A DNA stretch of 64,000 bases from Thermoanaerobaculales bacterium (GTDB lineage Bacteria; Acidobacteriota; Thermoanaerobaculia; Thermoanaerobaculales; Sulfomarinibacteraceae): assembly GCA_035358815.1 (NCBI GenBank), contig DAOPQC010000013.1:1-64000 (forward strand). The letters run 5' to 3'. The number at the start of each line of letters is the position of its first letter. Position 1 is the stretch's first letter. Below are positions 48,769-57,359 of the stretch, in pieces. Below the pieces are notes generated by a model. That model saw nothing but the letters and a program-made list of their open reading frames with translations. It searched no databases and was not told the origin of the DNA. A program made the position numbers and the translations under genes.

Positions 48769-49140
48769 GGATGTAGGGGCTAGGATCTGGGGGCTAGGGC
48801 CACCCGCCCTCTCCTTCCGACACCGCGCCCGCTTGTCACGGCGAAGTGACAGGCGAAGCCGGATCCGCTTCCGCGCCCGCTTCCGCGCCCGCTTCCGGAT
48901 TTGTCCCCTTCCCCCTACCCGTGCCCGTTCCCGTTCTCGCTCAATCGCCCGATCCTCGAGAGCGCTTCGCGCCGATTCTCTGGAGGCGCTCTCCGAGGGT
49001 GCCACCGCTGGCACTTTCGGGCCTCCGCATTGTGTGCTACCCGGAGAGATGCGACGCCGAAAGTGTCACCAGTGGCACGCCCGCAGGACGCGCCTGCCTC
49101 GTACCCGCCCCGCCTCTCGGGCGCGGAAGCGGGCGCGACC
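48769..49140 (+). repeat. Modular intergenic element, class A core (copy 5, first of a tandem pair)
   Basis: Heptads GGATGTA-GGGGCTA-GGATCTG-GGGGCTA (48769-48796), then TCACGGCGAAGTGACAGGCG, CGCTTCCGCGCC words and hexamers. CTCGAGAGCGCTTCGCGCC follows, then a core at 48999-49078 with left arm TGCCACCGCTGGCACTTTCG and right arm CGAAAGTGTCACCAGTGGCA. The unit ends GCCCGCAGGACGCGCCTGCC and GCGGAAGCGGGCGCG. Confidence 0.92.
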
Positions 49141-49385
49141 GCGTTCCCGTTCCCGTTCCCGTTCCCGTTCCCGCTCAATCGCCCGATCCTCGAGAGCGCT
49201 TCGCGCCGATTCTCTGGAGGCACTCTCCGAGGGTGCCACCGCTGGCACTTTCGGGCCTCCGCATTGTGTGCTACCCGGAGAGATGCGACGCCGAAAGTGT
49301 CACCAGTGGCACGCCCGCAGGACGCGCCTGCCTCGTACCCGCCCCGCCTCTCGGGCGCGGAAGCGGGCGCGGAAGCGGAAGAAGG
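49141..49385 (+). repeat. Modular intergenic element, class A core (copy 6, second of the tandem pair)
   Basis: Nearly identical to the preceding unit, with core at 49233-49312, offset exactly 234 bases from copy 5. A visible difference is GGAGGCACTCTCC against GGAGGCGCTCTCC. The near-identity indicates a recent duplication. Together with the next repeat it fills the 810-base gap between rel and secF. Confidence 0.92.
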
Positions 49386-49442
49386 TACCGCGACGACCGG
49401 CTCGACAAACCAACGCCCCGGTCACCCGGGGCGTCGACGATG

Positions 49443-49540
49443 GCAGGCAGGATGCCTGCGCTCAAGCAGGCTGGAAGCCTGCGCTACAAAGCAGGCTGGA
49501 AGCCTGCGCTACAAAGCAGGCTGGAAGCCTGCGCTACAAC
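49443..49540. repeat. Period-25 tandem palindromic repeat at the secF 3' end
   Basis: GCAGGCTGGAAGCCTGCGCT plus ACAAA is repeated exactly at 49466, 49491 and 49516 (the last copy ends ACAAC), with a diverged copy at 49443. Each unit is itself a hairpin (GCAGGCT-GGA-AGCCTGC). The array ends one base before the secF stop codon. Confidence 0.9.
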
Positions 49541-49541
49541 G

Positions 49542-50738
49542 CTACCTGCGGCCCTTGCTGCGACGCTGCTCGCGGCGCGCCGTGAGCAGCCGGCTGATCC
49601 ACAGGGCGACCGGCGAGGCGACGAAGACGGTCGAGTAGACGCCGACGAACAGGCCGACCAGCAGCACGAACGCGAAGGTGTTGATGACCTCGCCGCCGAA
49701 GATGAACAGCGGCAGCACCACCATGAGCACGGTTCCCGACGTGATGAAGGTCCGCGACAGGGTCTGGTTGATCGACAGGTCCATGATGTCCTCGAGCCGC
49801 TCGCCGCGCCGCAGCCGCAGGTTCTCGCGCACCCGGTCGAAGATCACCACCGTGTCGTTCACCGAGAAGCCGACCAGGGTCAGCAACGCGGCCACGGTCG
49901 GCAGGTTGATCTCGCGCTGGGTGATCATGAGCGCGGTCAGGGTGGTGATGACGTCGTGGAACAGCGCGACCACCGCCCCGATGCCGTAGGGCAGCTGGAA
50001 GCGGACCCAGACGTAGACCAGCATGCCCAGCAGCGACAGCGCGATCGCCATCGTCGCCGCCTTCTTGAGGTCGGCGCCCACCGCCGGTCCCACGCTCTCG
50101 ACCCCGAGCAGCGCGAAGGAGCCGACCGCGGCCCGCTCGCGGATCGCCGACCTCGCGGCCGGGCTCAGCTCGGGGATGCCCGCGAGCTCATCGAGCGAGC
50201 GGAAGATGCCGCGGCTCTTGCGATAGTCGAGGACCGCCTCGGCCATCGGCGAGTAGTGCTGCGCGAGGTCGGCGCCGCCGGCCGCCACCCGGTCGGGATC
50301 GGCGTCGGCCAGGAGCAGGGCCAGCGCCTGGGAGCCCTGGGTGTTGAGGTCGAAGCGGCGGCCCACGTCGGCGTTGAACTCGGCCACCATGTGGTCGATG
50401 ATCGGCCGGGTGAGGTCGCCCTCCTCGTCGGACGGGTTCTGGACCCGGATCAGGACCTCGTTCTTCTCGGCCTCGTCGTAGCGCTGGATGATCGGTGCGT
50501 CGGGCGAAACGGCAGCCAGCGAGCTGCGCAGCCGGTCGAGGTCGGGAGCGTCGCGGAACTTGGCCAGGACCTGGGTGCCGCCGGTGAAGTCGATGCCGAA
50601 CCTCAGCCCCGGGATCCCCGGGCTGAGGAATCCGGCGACGAGCCACACCAGGCCGGCGCCGACGACGATCGCCGAGGCCGTGACGGCGATCCTCCGGTAG
50701 GAGAGAAACGGGATGTGGGTCTCGCCGATGATGCGCAT
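49542..50738 (-). CDS. secF: Protein translocase subunit SecF with an inserted helix-hairpin-helix-like domain
   Basis: Membrane component of SecDF, which uses the proton gradient to finish protein export. Standard SecF parts: first helix (about 15-38), FGIDFTGGTQV in the first periplasmic domain, then five C-terminal helices with VGFSVNDTVVIFDRVRENLR. At 398 residues it is about 80 longer than usual. The extra segment (about 140-215) contains AVLDYRKSRGIFRSLDELAG, which resembles the ComEA/GspK helix-hairpin-helix motif. It is ten bases downstream of secD. Confidence 0.93.
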   Translation of the reverse strand: MRIIGETHIPFLSYRRIAVTASAIVVGAGLVWLVAGFLSPGIPGLRFGIDFTGGTQVLAKFRDAPDLDRLRSSLAAVSPDAPIIQRYDEAEKNEVLIRVQNPSDEEGDLTRPIIDHMVAEFNADVGRRFDLNTQGSQALALLLADADPDRVAAGGADLAQHYSPMAEAVLDYRKSRGIFRSLDELAGIPELSPAARSAIRERAAVGSFALLGVESVGPAVGADLKKAATMAIALSLLGMLVYVWVRFQLPYGIGAVVALFHDVITTLTALMITQREINLPTVAALLTLVGFSVNDTVVIFDRVRENLRLRRGERLEDIMDLSINQTLSRTFITSGTVLMVVLPLFIFGGEVINTFAFVLLVGLFVGVYSTVFVASPVALWISRLLTARREQRRSKGRR

Positions 50739-50748
50739 TGCCCCTCCC

Positions 50749-52308
50749 TCACACGCTCAGCGTCTCGACCCGGTCCCTGCTGGCGAGCAGCAGCATGTAC
50801 AGGGTGCGTGACACGAAGACTGCGGTGAACATGCTCGCCACGAGGCCAATTGACAGGGTGACCGCGAAGCCCTTGACCGGGCCGGTGCCGAACTGGAACA
50901 GGAAGAGCGCGGCGATCAGCGTGGTCAGGTTGGAGTCGAGGATGGTCACGAACGCCCGCGAGAAGCCGGTGTCGATCGCCGACCGGACGGTCTTGCCGAC
51001 CGCCAGCTCCTCGCGGATGCGCTCGAAGATCAGCACGTTGGCGTCGACCGCCATGCCGATGGTCAGGATGATCCCCGCGATGCCCGGCAGGGTGAGGGTG
51101 GCCCCGAAGTAGGACATCGCGCCGAGCAGGATGACGACGTTGAGGATCAGGGCGAACACCGCGTTGAGGCCGGACAGCTTGTAGTAGACGACCATGAACA
51201 CGATCACCAGGAGCAGGCCGACGAGCCCGGCCCGCACCCCATGGACGATCGAGTCGCGGCCGAGCGACGGGCCGACGGTGCGCTCCTCGAGGTAGTTGAT
51301 CGACGCCGGCAGGGCGCCGGCGCGCAGCTTCAGGGCGAGGTCCTCGGCGGTCTCGATGCTGAAGTTGCCCTCGATGTAGCCTTCGTCCCGGATCCGCGAC
51401 CGGATCACCGGCGCCGAGATGACGTTGCCGTCGAGCACGATGGCGGCGGGGTCCCCGATGTGGGCGCCGGTGAACTCGGCGAACTTGTCGCCGCCGGCGG
51501 GCACCAGGTAGAAGTTGACCACCGCCTCGCCGAACTGGCCCTGGCCGCGGCGGGCCGTCCGCAGGTCGCGGCCGGTGACGATCGCCGCCTTCCGGAGCAG
51601 GTAGTAGTCCTTGCCGACGACCACGCCGGACGCGTCCTCGCGGTCCTCGGTGGCGACCTCGGCGTCGGACGGCACCTGGCCGCCGGTGCGCGCGAGCAGG
51701 ATGTCGCGGCTCGGCGCCGGCCCCGCGATCACCTCCTTCCACTCGAGGAAGGCGGTGTTGGAGATGATCTCCTTGACGCGGGTCGGGTCGTCGACGCCGG
51801 GCAGCTGGACGAGGATCCGGTCGTTCCCTGTCCCCTGCCGCTGGATCACCGGCTCGGCGACGCCGAACTGGTCGACGCGGTTGCGGATCGTCTCCAGCGC
51901 CTGGCGCACGGCCAGGTCGCGGATGTTGCCCTCGACGTTGGGCTTGAAGGCGAGGCTCCAGGCCTCGGTCCCGGTGCTGAGGTCGTACTCGGGCAGGAAG
52001 TCGTCGACCAGCTGCCGCAGGGCGTTGCGGTCGACGTTGGGCGGCACCGCCACCCGGAGGGTGAGCTTGTCGACGTCGACCGACCACTCGCCCAGCGTGA
52101 TGCCCTTCTCGCCGGCCCGCGTCTTCAGCCGGAGCGCCGCGTCGTCGAGCTCGGCCTTGATGGCATCGTCGGTCTCCACCTGGAGAACCAGGTGAATGCC
52201 GCCGGAGAGATCGAGCCCGAGCGGGAGCCTCCGCTGGACCAGCGCGAAGACGGAGGCCGCAACCACGGCCACGATGATGACGATGCGCCAGATGATCTTG
52301 CGGTCCAC
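50749..52308 (-). CDS. secD: Protein translocase subunit SecD
   Basis: 519 residues: N-terminal helix, LGLDLSGGIHLVLQVE, and the large periplasmic P1 domain with QFGVAEPVIQRQGTGNDRIL and VQLPGVDDPTRVKEII. The P1 head follows, then six C-terminal helices with GMAVDANVLIFERIREEL and STLTTL-like segments (ILDSNLTTLIAALFLFQFGT). It partners SecF and YajC, whose genes flank it. Confidence 0.96.
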   Translation of the reverse strand: MDRKIIWRIVIIVAVVAASVFALVQRRLPLGLDLSGGIHLVLQVETDDAIKAELDDAALRLKTRAGEKGITLGEWSVDVDKLTLRVAVPPNVDRNALRQLVDDFLPEYDLSTGTEAWSLAFKPNVEGNIRDLAVRQALETIRNRVDQFGVAEPVIQRQGTGNDRILVQLPGVDDPTRVKEIISNTAFLEWKEVIAGPAPSRDILLARTGGQVPSDAEVATEDREDASGVVVGKDYYLLRKAAIVTGRDLRTARRGQGQFGEAVVNFYLVPAGGDKFAEFTGAHIGDPAAIVLDGNVISAPVIRSRIRDEGYIEGNFSIETAEDLALKLRAGALPASINYLEERTVGPSLGRDSIVHGVRAGLVGLLLVIVFMVVYYKLSGLNAVFALILNVVILLGAMSYFGATLTLPGIAGIILTIGMAVDANVLIFERIREELAVGKTVRSAIDTGFSRAFVTILDSNLTTLIAALFLFQFGTGPVKGFAVTLSIGLVASMFTAVFVSRTLYMLLLASRDRVETLSV

Positions 52309-52319
52309 TGTCGCCTCCG

Positions 52320-52619
52320 CTAGCTGCCGGCCGTGTCGTCCTCGCCGGCGGCCATGCCGGCGATGGCGTTCTTGGCCACCCTGATCTTGACGTTCTCGGC
52401 CACCTTCAGCAGCAGCGCGGTGTCCTCCACCGCCGCCACCGAGCCGAAGATCCCGCCGGTGGTGACCACGCGGTCACCCTTTTTGAGAGCCGAGATCATC
52501 GCGTCCTTCTTCTTCTGCTGCTTCTTGGCGGGCAGGATGACGATGAAGTAGAAGACCGCGAAGATCAGAACGAACGGCACGAGCATGGTCAGGGGGTTCC
52601 CCCCCGCGGCGTTTCCCAT
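52320..52619 (-). CDS. yajC: Preprotein translocase subunit YajC
   Basis: 99 residues: one N-terminal helix (MLVPFVLIFAVFYFIVILPA), the basic KKQQKKKDAMI segment, then LKKGDRVVTTGGIFGSVAAV, the family hallmark. It is 11 bases upstream of secD in the usual yajC-secD-secF order and 29 bases downstream of tgt. Confidence 0.96.
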   Translation of the reverse strand: MGNAAGGNPLTMLVPFVLIFAVFYFIVILPAKKQQKKKDAMISALKKGDRVVTTGGIFGSVAAVEDTALLLKVAENVKIRVAKNAIAGMAAGEDDTAGS

Positions 52620-52648
52620 GGATCACCCCTCAGTGTCGGCGCAGGCTC

Positions 52649-53779
52649 TCACCCGGCGTCCGCCCTTCTGGCGAGCTCGACTCGCGTCCTGAACCGCGAG
52701 TAGCGGCCCGCAATGATAGCCTCCCGGGCCCCGCGCATCAAGCTCAGGAAGAACGTCAGGTTGTGCACGGTCAGCAGGACCACCGAGGTCGCCTCCCGGG
52801 CAACGTACAGGTGGCGGAGCGCGCCCCGGGAGTAGGTGGCGCAGGTCGGGCACGGACAGTCCGGATCGGGAGGGCGGTCATCGTCCGCATGGCGGTTGTT
52901 CTTGATGTTGAGCTCGCCGCGTGACGTGAACAGCTTGCCGGTGCGCGCCGAGCGGGTCGGCAGCACGCAGTCGAAGAGGTCGACCCCGCAGGCCACGGCG
53001 TGCAGCAGGTCCTCCGGGTACCCCACCCCCATCAGGTAGCGGGGGCGATCGGCAGGCAGCAGCGGGGCGAAAGCTGCGACCGAGTCGCGGAGCTGCTGCT
53101 GGGGCTCGCCCACCGCCAGCCCCCCGACCGCGAAGCCGTCGAAGGGGTGCTCGGCGAGGGCGTCGCCGCACCGCCGGCGGATCTCCGGGTTGGCGCCGCC
53201 CTGCTGGATCCCGAACAGCCCGCCGGCCCAGCCGCCCTGCCGGCGCTGCGACGCCTGGCGCAGCCCGCGCAGCGCCCACCCGACCGTCCGCTCGGCGGCC
53301 CGCTCCACGGAGCTGCGATCGGCGTCGTGGGGCAGGCACTCGTCGAGCACCATGGCGATGTCGACCCCGAACCGGGCCTGGGCGTCGACGGCGCCCGCGG
53401 GCTCGAGCCGGTGGCTGCTGCCGTCGAGGTGCGACTGGAAGGTCACGCCGTCGTCGTCCACCGTGCGGCGCGTCGCCAGCGAGTGGACCTGGTAGCCCCC
53501 CGAGTCGGTCAGGATCGGCCCTTGCCAGCCCATCAGGCGGTGCAGGCCGCCCAGCCGCTCGATGAGCTCGACGCCGGGCCGGAGCAGGAGGTGGTAGGTG
53601 TTGGCGAGAACGATCTCCGGCGCGAGCCGCGCGAGCTCCCACGCCGCGATGCCCTTGACGGTTCCGGCGGTTCCCACCGGCATGAAGGCGGGCGTGCGCA
53701 CGACGCCGTGCGGCGTCGCCAGCTCGCCGGCGCGGGCGGCAGTGTCGTGGTCACGGAAGGTGATCGCGAACGGCAGCAT
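52649..53779 (-). CDS. tgt: Queuine/preQ1 tRNA-guanine transglycosylase
   Basis: 376-residue TIM-barrel enzyme exchanging G34 for preQ1 in GUN tRNAs. Substrate-binding DSGGYQVHSLA (general acid Asp), GGLAVGEPQQQLRDSV, and the nucleophile region DLFDCVLPTRSARTGKLFT. The zinc site is CPCPTCATYSRGALRHLY followed by a His in LLTVHNL. It is followed by yajC-secD-secF, a conserved linkage in many bacteria. Confidence 0.96.
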   Translation of the reverse strand: MLPFAITFRDHDTAARAGELATPHGVVRTPAFMPVGTAGTVKGIAAWELARLAPEIVLANTYHLLLRPGVELIERLGGLHRLMGWQGPILTDSGGYQVHSLATRRTVDDDGVTFQSHLDGSSHRLEPAGAVDAQARFGVDIAMVLDECLPHDADRSSVERAAERTVGWALRGLRQASQRRQGGWAGGLFGIQQGGANPEIRRRCGDALAEHPFDGFAVGGLAVGEPQQQLRDSVAAFAPLLPADRPRYLMGVGYPEDLLHAVACGVDLFDCVLPTRSARTGKLFTSRGELNIKNNRHADDDRPPDPDCPCPTCATYSRGALRHLYVAREATSVVLLTVHNLTFFLSLMRGAREAIIAGRYSRFRTRVELARRADAG

Positions 53780-53810
53780 GAGGGCAACCAGGGAGACCGG
53801 CCGATGGGCC

Positions 53811-54551
53811 TCAGCCGAGGCCCGACGAGGCGTCGATGGTCTCCACCGAGATGCTGTCCGAGAACTCGAGCAGGAAGCGGGAGACGTCGAGGTGCGGGTC
53901 GATCTGGATGCCGTGGAACTCGTAACGGGTCGCGTCGCCGTCGGCCTCGTGGAAGTCCACGACCACCGGCAGCAGCAGCGAGCGGTCGACCTCGAGTGAG
54001 AGCGACCGCAGCCGCCGGCGCAGCGACGCGGCCGTCGGCTCGAGCACGAACACGTACGGCTGGGGGGCGGTGCGCTCCTCGAAACGGATCCGGAAGTAGG
54101 TCAGCAGGTCGTCGAGGGGAAGCGTCCCGGCGAGCGCCTGGACGAACCGCCGATCGCCGCTCGAGACCTTGACCCGTTCGGCGCGCTTGCCGGCGGGGTG
54201 GAAGGTGGTCACCCAGTCGTCCGCGAACAGCACCACCATCGCGTCCGGCTTGCGGTAGTCCCACCGCACGCGGTCCGGCGCGAGGTAGCAGAACTCGCCG
54301 GTCGACCGCACGTCACCGAGCAGCAGCTCGCTCGAGCGGACCTGGACGAACTCGGCGCGCATCGACCGCAGGGCGCGCTGGCGCATCACCACCCGGTCCA
54401 TGACGGCCTCGAGCTTGGCGCTGCCGTGGAGGCTGTCGAGCGGAACCTCCCGGGTGCTGCCGTCGGCCGCCAACGGGCCCACCACCCACAGCAGGGCACC
54501 GGTCCCCAGGCAGGCTGCAAGAATCCACAGGGGAATCGCGACTCGACGCAC
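53811..54551 (-). CDS. LolA-like outer-membrane lipoprotein carrier
   Basis: 246 residues with an N-terminal signal or anchor (VAIPLWILAACLGTGALLWV), then a LolA/LolB-like half-barrel. VVMRQRALRSMRAEFVQVRS, STGEFCYLAPDRVRWDYRKP and AMVVLFADDWVTTFHPAGKR are the expected LolA phrases. It should carry lipoproteins across the periplasm. The N-terminal segment could remain uncleaved as an anchor. It heads the tgt-yajC-secDF unit, which fits an envelope-export role. Confidence 0.85.
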   Translation of the reverse strand: MRRVAIPLWILAACLGTGALLWVVGPLAADGSTREVPLDSLHGSAKLEAVMDRVVMRQRALRSMRAEFVQVRSSELLLGDVRSTGEFCYLAPDRVRWDYRKPDAMVVLFADDWVTTFHPAGKRAERVKVSSGDRRFVQALAGTLPLDDLLTYFRIRFEERTAPQPYVFVLEPTAASLRRRLRSLSLEVDRSLLLPVVVDFHEADGDATRYEFHGIQIDPHLDVSRFLLEFSDSISVETIDASSGLG

Positions 54552-54581
54552 CGGGCCTACTCTAGCACGAAGAAGCGGATC

Positions 54582-54890
54582 GGATCTAGGATCTGGGATC
54601 TAGGGAATGGGCCCCGCCCGTCCCCGCTCCCGCTTCCGCGCCCGCTTCCGGTTCCGCGCCCGACGGGTGAGGCGAGCACGAGGAAGGCGCGTCCTGCGGG
54701 CGTGCCACTGGTGACACTTTCGGGGTCGCATCTCGCCGGGTCGCACACACCACGCGGGGGCCCGAAAGTGTCAGCGGTGGCACCCTCGGGGAGCGCCTCC
54801 AGAGAATCAGCGCGAAGCGCTCTGGAGGACGGAGCTAACACGCGGGCACGGGCACGGAGACGGGCACGGGCAGGGGGAGACCCCCACCCT
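54582..54890 (-). repeat. Modular intergenic element, class A core, reverse orientation (copy 7)
   Basis: Heptads GGATCTA-GGATCTG-GGATCTA (54582-54602) and CGCTTCCG words come first. Then the element reads on the minus strand: CGTCCTGCGGGC, core 54702-54783, CTCCAGAGAATCAGCGCGAA, and GGGCAC hexamers. The arms match class A. It fills the divergent gap between the LolA-like gene and DUF3467. Confidence 0.9.
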
Positions 54891-54932
54891 ACCGCTCGCC
54901 CCACCCGGGTATGATCATCCCGGAGGCCAGCC

Positions 54933-55238
54933 ATGACCGACTCGAAGAGCCCCCCGCCCGCGCCGCGGATGACCGTCAGGGACGAGATCGCTCTCGGCCA
55001 GTACTCGAACTTCGTCAGCATCGCTCACAACTACGCCGAGGTGCTGCTCGACTTCGGCCGCACGCTGCCCGGGCGGCAGGACATCCCGGTGGTCGCGCGG
55101 ATCATCATGAACCCGTTCCAGGCCAAGCAGCTGGTGCGGGCGCTCGCGCACAACCTCAAGCTCTACGAGCAGAACTACGGGGAGATCGCCGAACCGCCGA
55201 AGCCCCCGCCGGGCACCGTCCCTGGGGGCCCGAACTAG
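54933..55238 (+). CDS. DUF3467 family protein
   Basis: 101 residues. The family phrase YSNFVSIAHNYAEVLLDFG is followed by ARIIMNPFQAKQLVRALAHN and LKLYEQNYGEI. DUF3467 proteins are small, cytosolic and uncharacterised. The ATG (54933) follows an AGG site. The stop codon TAG lies inside the first heptad of the next repeat. Confidence 0.88.
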   Translation: MTDSKSPPPAPRMTVRDEIALGQYSNFVSIAHNYAEVLLDFGRTLPGRQDIPVVARIIMNPFQAKQLVRALAHNLKLYEQNYGEIAEPPKPPPGTVPGGPN

Positions 55239-55560
55239 GATCTGGGGGCTAGGATCTAGGGCCCCCGCCCGTGCCCGTGCCCGTTACCGTTTCCGTGCTG
55301 TGGGAGGAGCTCGGAACACGGCCAACCTCAGTCTCGATTTCGCTTCCTAGCACTTTCACTCACAGTGGTATGGCGGCTCGAGTCTCGACGGGCGACCGCC
55401 TGTCCTCGCCACGATGTCCAGCAGACCGCACCGGTGGCCTGAGCGGGTCGAGATCCTATCCCCTGGATCCCAGATCCCAGGGCAAGCCACCCGCCTGGGG
55501 ACCGACGGCGTCGAATCCCGTCGGCCCCTAGATCCTAGCCCCCAGATCCTAGATCCTGTC
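55238..55560. repeat. Coreless modular element with inverted heptad ends
   Basis: Left heptads GGATCTG-GGGGCTA-GGATCTA (55238-55258). The same class appears on the opposite strand at 55449-55482 and 55525-55560 (GGATCTA-GGATCTG-GGGGCTA-GGATCTA read from the right). Between them are CCGTGC hexamers and a weak CACTTTCACTCACAGTGG patch. The convergent gap 55239-55642 has no gene. Confidence 0.8.
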
Positions 55561-55642
55561 GACCCGCAACGACTTGCCCCCACCCGAAGAACAAGGGCGC
55601 GCCGCAGCGCGCCCCGTCACCCTCGAAGCCGCCCTTGGCCGG

Positions 55643-57154
55643 CTACTGGTCGAGCTTCAGGATCGCGTAGAAGGAGCGCTCCGCCCTGGGCCTGAAGACG
55701 TAGAGCCTCAGGTAGCCGCCCTCCTCGACGCGCTTGACCTCCGCGATCAGATCGGCGACGGAGCCGACCGCGCGCCCGTTGGCCTCGGTCACGACGTCGC
55801 CGCGCTGCAGGTCCTCCTCGGCCGCCGGCGACACCGATCGCACGCGGGTGATGACCACGCCCGCAACGTCCTCGCCGATGCCCCAGTACTGGCGCGCCCG
55901 GCCGTCGAGCTCGGCGACGCTGATGCCGACCCGCTCGTCGGCGGAGTCCTGGGCGCCCTCGTCGGCCGCCAGGTCGGGCTGCTCGCCCTCCTGGAGCCTC
56001 TCCTCGAGCTCGACCGTGATCTTCCGGTACGTGCCGTCCCGCTTCACCCCGAGGGTGACCTTGCTGCCGGGAGGCATCGCCGACACGCCGTCGATCAGCT
56101 CGCGGGTGTCCTTGATCCGACGGCCATCGATGTCGACCACCACGTCGCCGTGCCGGATCCCGGCCTTGTCGGCGGCATGGCCCTTCAGGACCTCCTGGAC
56201 GAACGCGCCGTCCCGGGTGTCGAGCTTGAACGCCTCGGCAGTCTCCTGGTCGATCGGGCCGACCATGAGGCCCAGGTAGCCCCGGACCACGCGGCCCCGC
56301 TCCCGCAGCTGCCCCAGGATCCTGGTCGCGATGTCGATCGGGACGGCAAAGCCGAGGTTCTGGCCGCGCGCGTTGATGGCGGTGTTGATGCCGACAACCT
56401 CGCCGCGGAGGTTGACCAGGGGGCCGCCGGAGTTGCCGAAGTTGATCGCGGCGTCGGTCTGGATGAAGTTCTCGAACGAGGAGTCCGACAGCCCGAGCAC
56501 CCGGCCCTTGGCCGACACCACACCGACAGTGACCGTGTGATCCATGTTGAGCGGGTTGCCGACCGCCATCACCCACTCGCCGACCCGCAGCCGGTCCGCG
56601 TTGCCGAGGGCCAGATAGGGGAAGTTGCGGTCCGCCTGGGCGACCTTGAGCAGGGCGATGTCGGTGGCCGGGTCACGGCCCACGACGTCGACCTGGTAGC
56701 GCGTCCCGTCGGCGAGCTGGACCTCGATCTTGTCCGCGGCCTCGACCACGTGGTTGTTGGTCAGCACCTCGCCCGACGGCGAGATGAAGAACCCCGATCC
56801 GGCGGACCGGCGCACCATCGGCTCCGAGTCGTCCTCGCCTTCGGGGCCCATCTGCGGGCCGAAGAAGAAGTGGAAGGGGTCGCGCGGCATGCCGCGGCCG
56901 CTGCCCTCCTCGGCGACCTCCCTGGAGTACACCGACACCACGGACGGAATCACCTGGTCGGCGAGAGCCACGAAGTCGGGGGCGCCGGCAGCCGCCAGCG
57001 GCGCCGCCGCGGCGGCCGGCGCCACTGCTGCCGGCGGCCGGTCGGCGGTGGCGGGCGGCGTGACGTTGAGGGCGCCGGCGATCACCATGCCGAAGAGCAC
57101 CGCCGCGACGACCACGGCGGCGAGCGAGAAGAGCCTGAGCTGTCCGCTTTCCAT
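55643..57154 (-). CDS. HtrA/DegP-type periplasmic serine protease
   Basis: 503 residues from ATG 57154 with AGGAGGAACC upstream; longer frames run into a repeat. N-terminal membrane or signal segment, Ala/Pro linker, and trypsin-like domain with triad His135 (LTNNHVVEA), Asp165 (DPATDIALLK) and Ser242 (NFGNSGGPL). Two PDZ domains follow (about 270-370 and 400-495). Family: envelope quality-control protease/chaperone induced by misfolded outer-membrane proteins. I cannot choose between DegP, DegQ and DegS. Confidence 0.95.
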   Translation of the reverse strand: MESGQLRLFSLAAVVVAAVLFGMVIAGALNVTPPATADRPPAAVAPAAAAAPLAAAGAPDFVALADQVIPSVVSVYSREVAEEGSGRGMPRDPFHFFFGPQMGPEGEDDSEPMVRRSAGSGFFISPSGEVLTNNHVVEAADKIEVQLADGTRYQVDVVGRDPATDIALLKVAQADRNFPYLALGNADRLRVGEWVMAVGNPLNMDHTVTVGVVSAKGRVLGLSDSSFENFIQTDAAINFGNSGGPLVNLRGEVVGINTAINARGQNLGFAVPIDIATRILGQLRERGRVVRGYLGLMVGPIDQETAEAFKLDTRDGAFVQEVLKGHAADKAGIRHGDVVVDIDGRRIKDTRELIDGVSAMPPGSKVTLGVKRDGTYRKITVELEERLQEGEQPDLAADEGAQDSADERVGISVAELDGRARQYWGIGEDVAGVVITRVRSVSPAAEEDLQRGDVVTEANGRAVGSVADLIAEVKRVEEGGYLRLYVFRPRAERSFYAILKLDQ

Positions 57155-57237
57155 TGAGGGGTTCCTCCTGAGGTCCGGGAGGCCGCACACACGCCTCCCG
57201 TCGCCCTCACGATAACAGCAAGATCCTTGCCAGCGTT

Positions 57238-57355
57238 CCAAGCCGGCCTGCGGCCCCGTCGGTTGCCGTGCGAACCGCCGCGCGGGGCGCCGGCAAGGGC
57301 GCCGCCGCCAGCCCGGGGGATGCCTGCTGGCAAGCAACTGGGCCGCAGGCCGGCC
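57238..57355. repeat. Inverted repeat AGCCGGCCTGCGGCCC
   Basis: CCAAGCCGGCCTGCGGCCCC (57238 onward) is mirrored by GGGCCGCAGGCCGGCC near 57340-57356, about 100 bases away. Between them is GC-rich sequence with no gene. It adjoins the next modular element and could be a separate hairpin repeat. Confidence 0.6.
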
Positions 57356-57359
57356 AATT

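Noticed and set aside
48833..49638. Open frames through the intergenic repeats before secF
   Set aside because: They translate tandem non-coding repeats in all frames (Ser/Pro/Arg-rich) with no start-site support.
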